Source: Myxococcaceae bacterium (GTDB lineage: Bacteria > Myxococcota > Myxococcia > Myxococcales > Myxococcaceae). Taken from it: a stretch of 6,035 nt of DNA. Numbering within the stretch: position 1 is the first letter of the stretch; each line of letters begins with the position of its first letter. The DNA is taken from the NCBI GenBank assembly GCA_018262385.1, contig JAGSPQ010000689.1, positions 1-6,035 on the forward strand. The letters run 5' to 3'. The translations under genes were made by a program, and so were the position numbers. The notes under the pieces were generated by a model, which had not been told where the DNA came from, did not search any database, and worked only from the letters and a program-made list of their open reading frames with translations. This document shows positions 5,544 to 6,035 of this stretch, piece by piece.

Positions 5544-6035
5544 TCAGGGGCAGTAGGCGGGGGAGATCTTCCACCACCCGCGCCGGGCCCCCGGGTTCCA
5601 GACGACCAGCGGGCCCCCGTAGTTGCAGACGTGGTAGCCGTACCACTTGCCGGCGCAGCCGGTGTTTCCGACGGCGATCTCGTCCGTTTGGCCAGCCTCG
5701 TGCTGGCCCGCGCAGTAGCCCTGGGCGCGCAGCTCCAGGTTCACCGCCGCGAACCAGGCCTGGCACTTCTGGTCGGCGTTGGCTCCCGCGTAGGTGTTGA
5801 GGCTGCAGGTGCTGCCGACGTTGCACCCGGTCAGCTTCGCCATCGCGGCGTTGACCGCGGAGTCCACCGTGGGGTCGGTGTCCGAGTAGGACGCGGCCGA
5901 AGCGATGAAGCCCGGGTCGGGGACTCCTTGCGGGAACGGCATGGGGCAGGGCGAAGAACTGCCGCCACCCGCGCCGCCCGCACTGCCGCCGCCTGCACCG
6001 CCGCCGACACCTGCACCGCCGCCGCCGCCGCCGAC
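5544..6035 (-). CDS. Cysteine-rich secreted protein or lipoprotein with Gly-rich linker (5' end outside window)
   Basis: The last 163 residues of a protein whose N-terminus lies past the right edge. The first 28 visible residues are a Gly/Ala/Ser linker with scattered Val. The rest is a compact domain beginning CPMPFPQGVPDPGFIASAAS. Eight cysteines are visible, an even number suggesting disulphides in an exported protein. Conserved-looking aromatic segments near the C-terminus are KWYGYHVCNYGG and VVWNPGARRGWWKI, ending YCP. An internal ATG at 5942 exists, but coding continues unbroken upstream through the linker, so it is not the likely start. Gly/Ala/Ser linkers after a lipoprotein signal are common in myxobacterial surface proteins; the signal itself cannot be seen. 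I do not recognise the domain. Its convergent orientation argues against a role in the Mla operon. Confidence 0.72.
   Translation of the reverse strand, partial: VGGGGGGAGVGGGAGGGSAGGAGGGSSSPCPMPFPQGVPDPGFIASAASYSDTDPTVDSAVNAAMAKLTGCNVGSTCSLNTYAGANADQKCQAWFAAVNLELRAQGYCAGQHEAGQTDEIAVGNTGCAGKWYGYHVCNYGGPLVVWNPGARRGWWKISPAYCP
5961..6035 (-). repeat. Low-complexity GGC/GGT codon repeat encoding Gly-rich linker
   Basis: On the minus strand this stretch is nearly all GGC and GGT codons with occasional GCG, GCA, AGT and GTC (Gly, Ala, Ser, Val). At the window edge GGC is repeated five times in a row. Such runs are prone to slippage and to misassembly, and here form a flexible linker. Confidence 0.75.

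Overview
The DNA is very GC-rich, with coding frames strongly biased to G or C at third positions. It carries a Gram-negative inner-membrane lipid transporter of the Mla type, an outer-membrane barrel protein, and a secreted protein with a long glycine/alanine/serine linker. Together these suggest a Myxococcota (myxobacterial, 'deltaproteobacterial') chromosome. This is inference from protein style; there is no rRNA or marker gene here.

Layout. Positions 1-1140 (minus) hold the N-terminal 380 codons of an Omp85/TamA-like protein with two POTRA-like domains and the start of a beta-barrel; its 3' end lies outside the window. A divergent gap of about 190 bp follows, containing a perfect 6-3-6 palindrome. 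Then comes a tight plus-strand block: a STAS-MlaE permease fusion (1331-2425), the MlaF ATPase (2422-3186, ATGA overlap), MlaD (from 3197), a 5'-truncated ABC-transport auxiliary lipoprotein of the PqiC type (readable to 4508), and an AI-2E/PerM family membrane protein (4512-5531). A convergent minus-strand gene for a cysteine-rich secreted protein begins beyond the right edge and ends at 5544, only 12 bases from the AI-2E stop.

How the genes work together. MlaE and MlaF would form the inner-membrane ABC core and MlaD the periplasmic MCE subunit. The PqiC-like lipoprotein would normally be an envelope partner on the outer-membrane side. The divergent POTRA-barrel protein could be an outer-membrane partner, but that link rests on adjacency alone. 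No MlaA or MlaC is present in the window.

The most notable feature is damage or remodelling in the middle of the operon. The MlaD MCE domain seems to lack its second half. The mlaD 3' end is joined, out of frame, to the middle of the lipoprotein gene, removing the lipoprotein's signal peptide; a 7-bp inverted repeat sits exactly at this joint. The Omp85-like gene also shows a possible one-base frameshift in its signal peptide. These may be real deletions in a decaying or remodelled locus, or assembly and sequencing errors; the window alone cannot decide. I see no mobile element, CRISPR array, RNA gene or clearly undescribed system.
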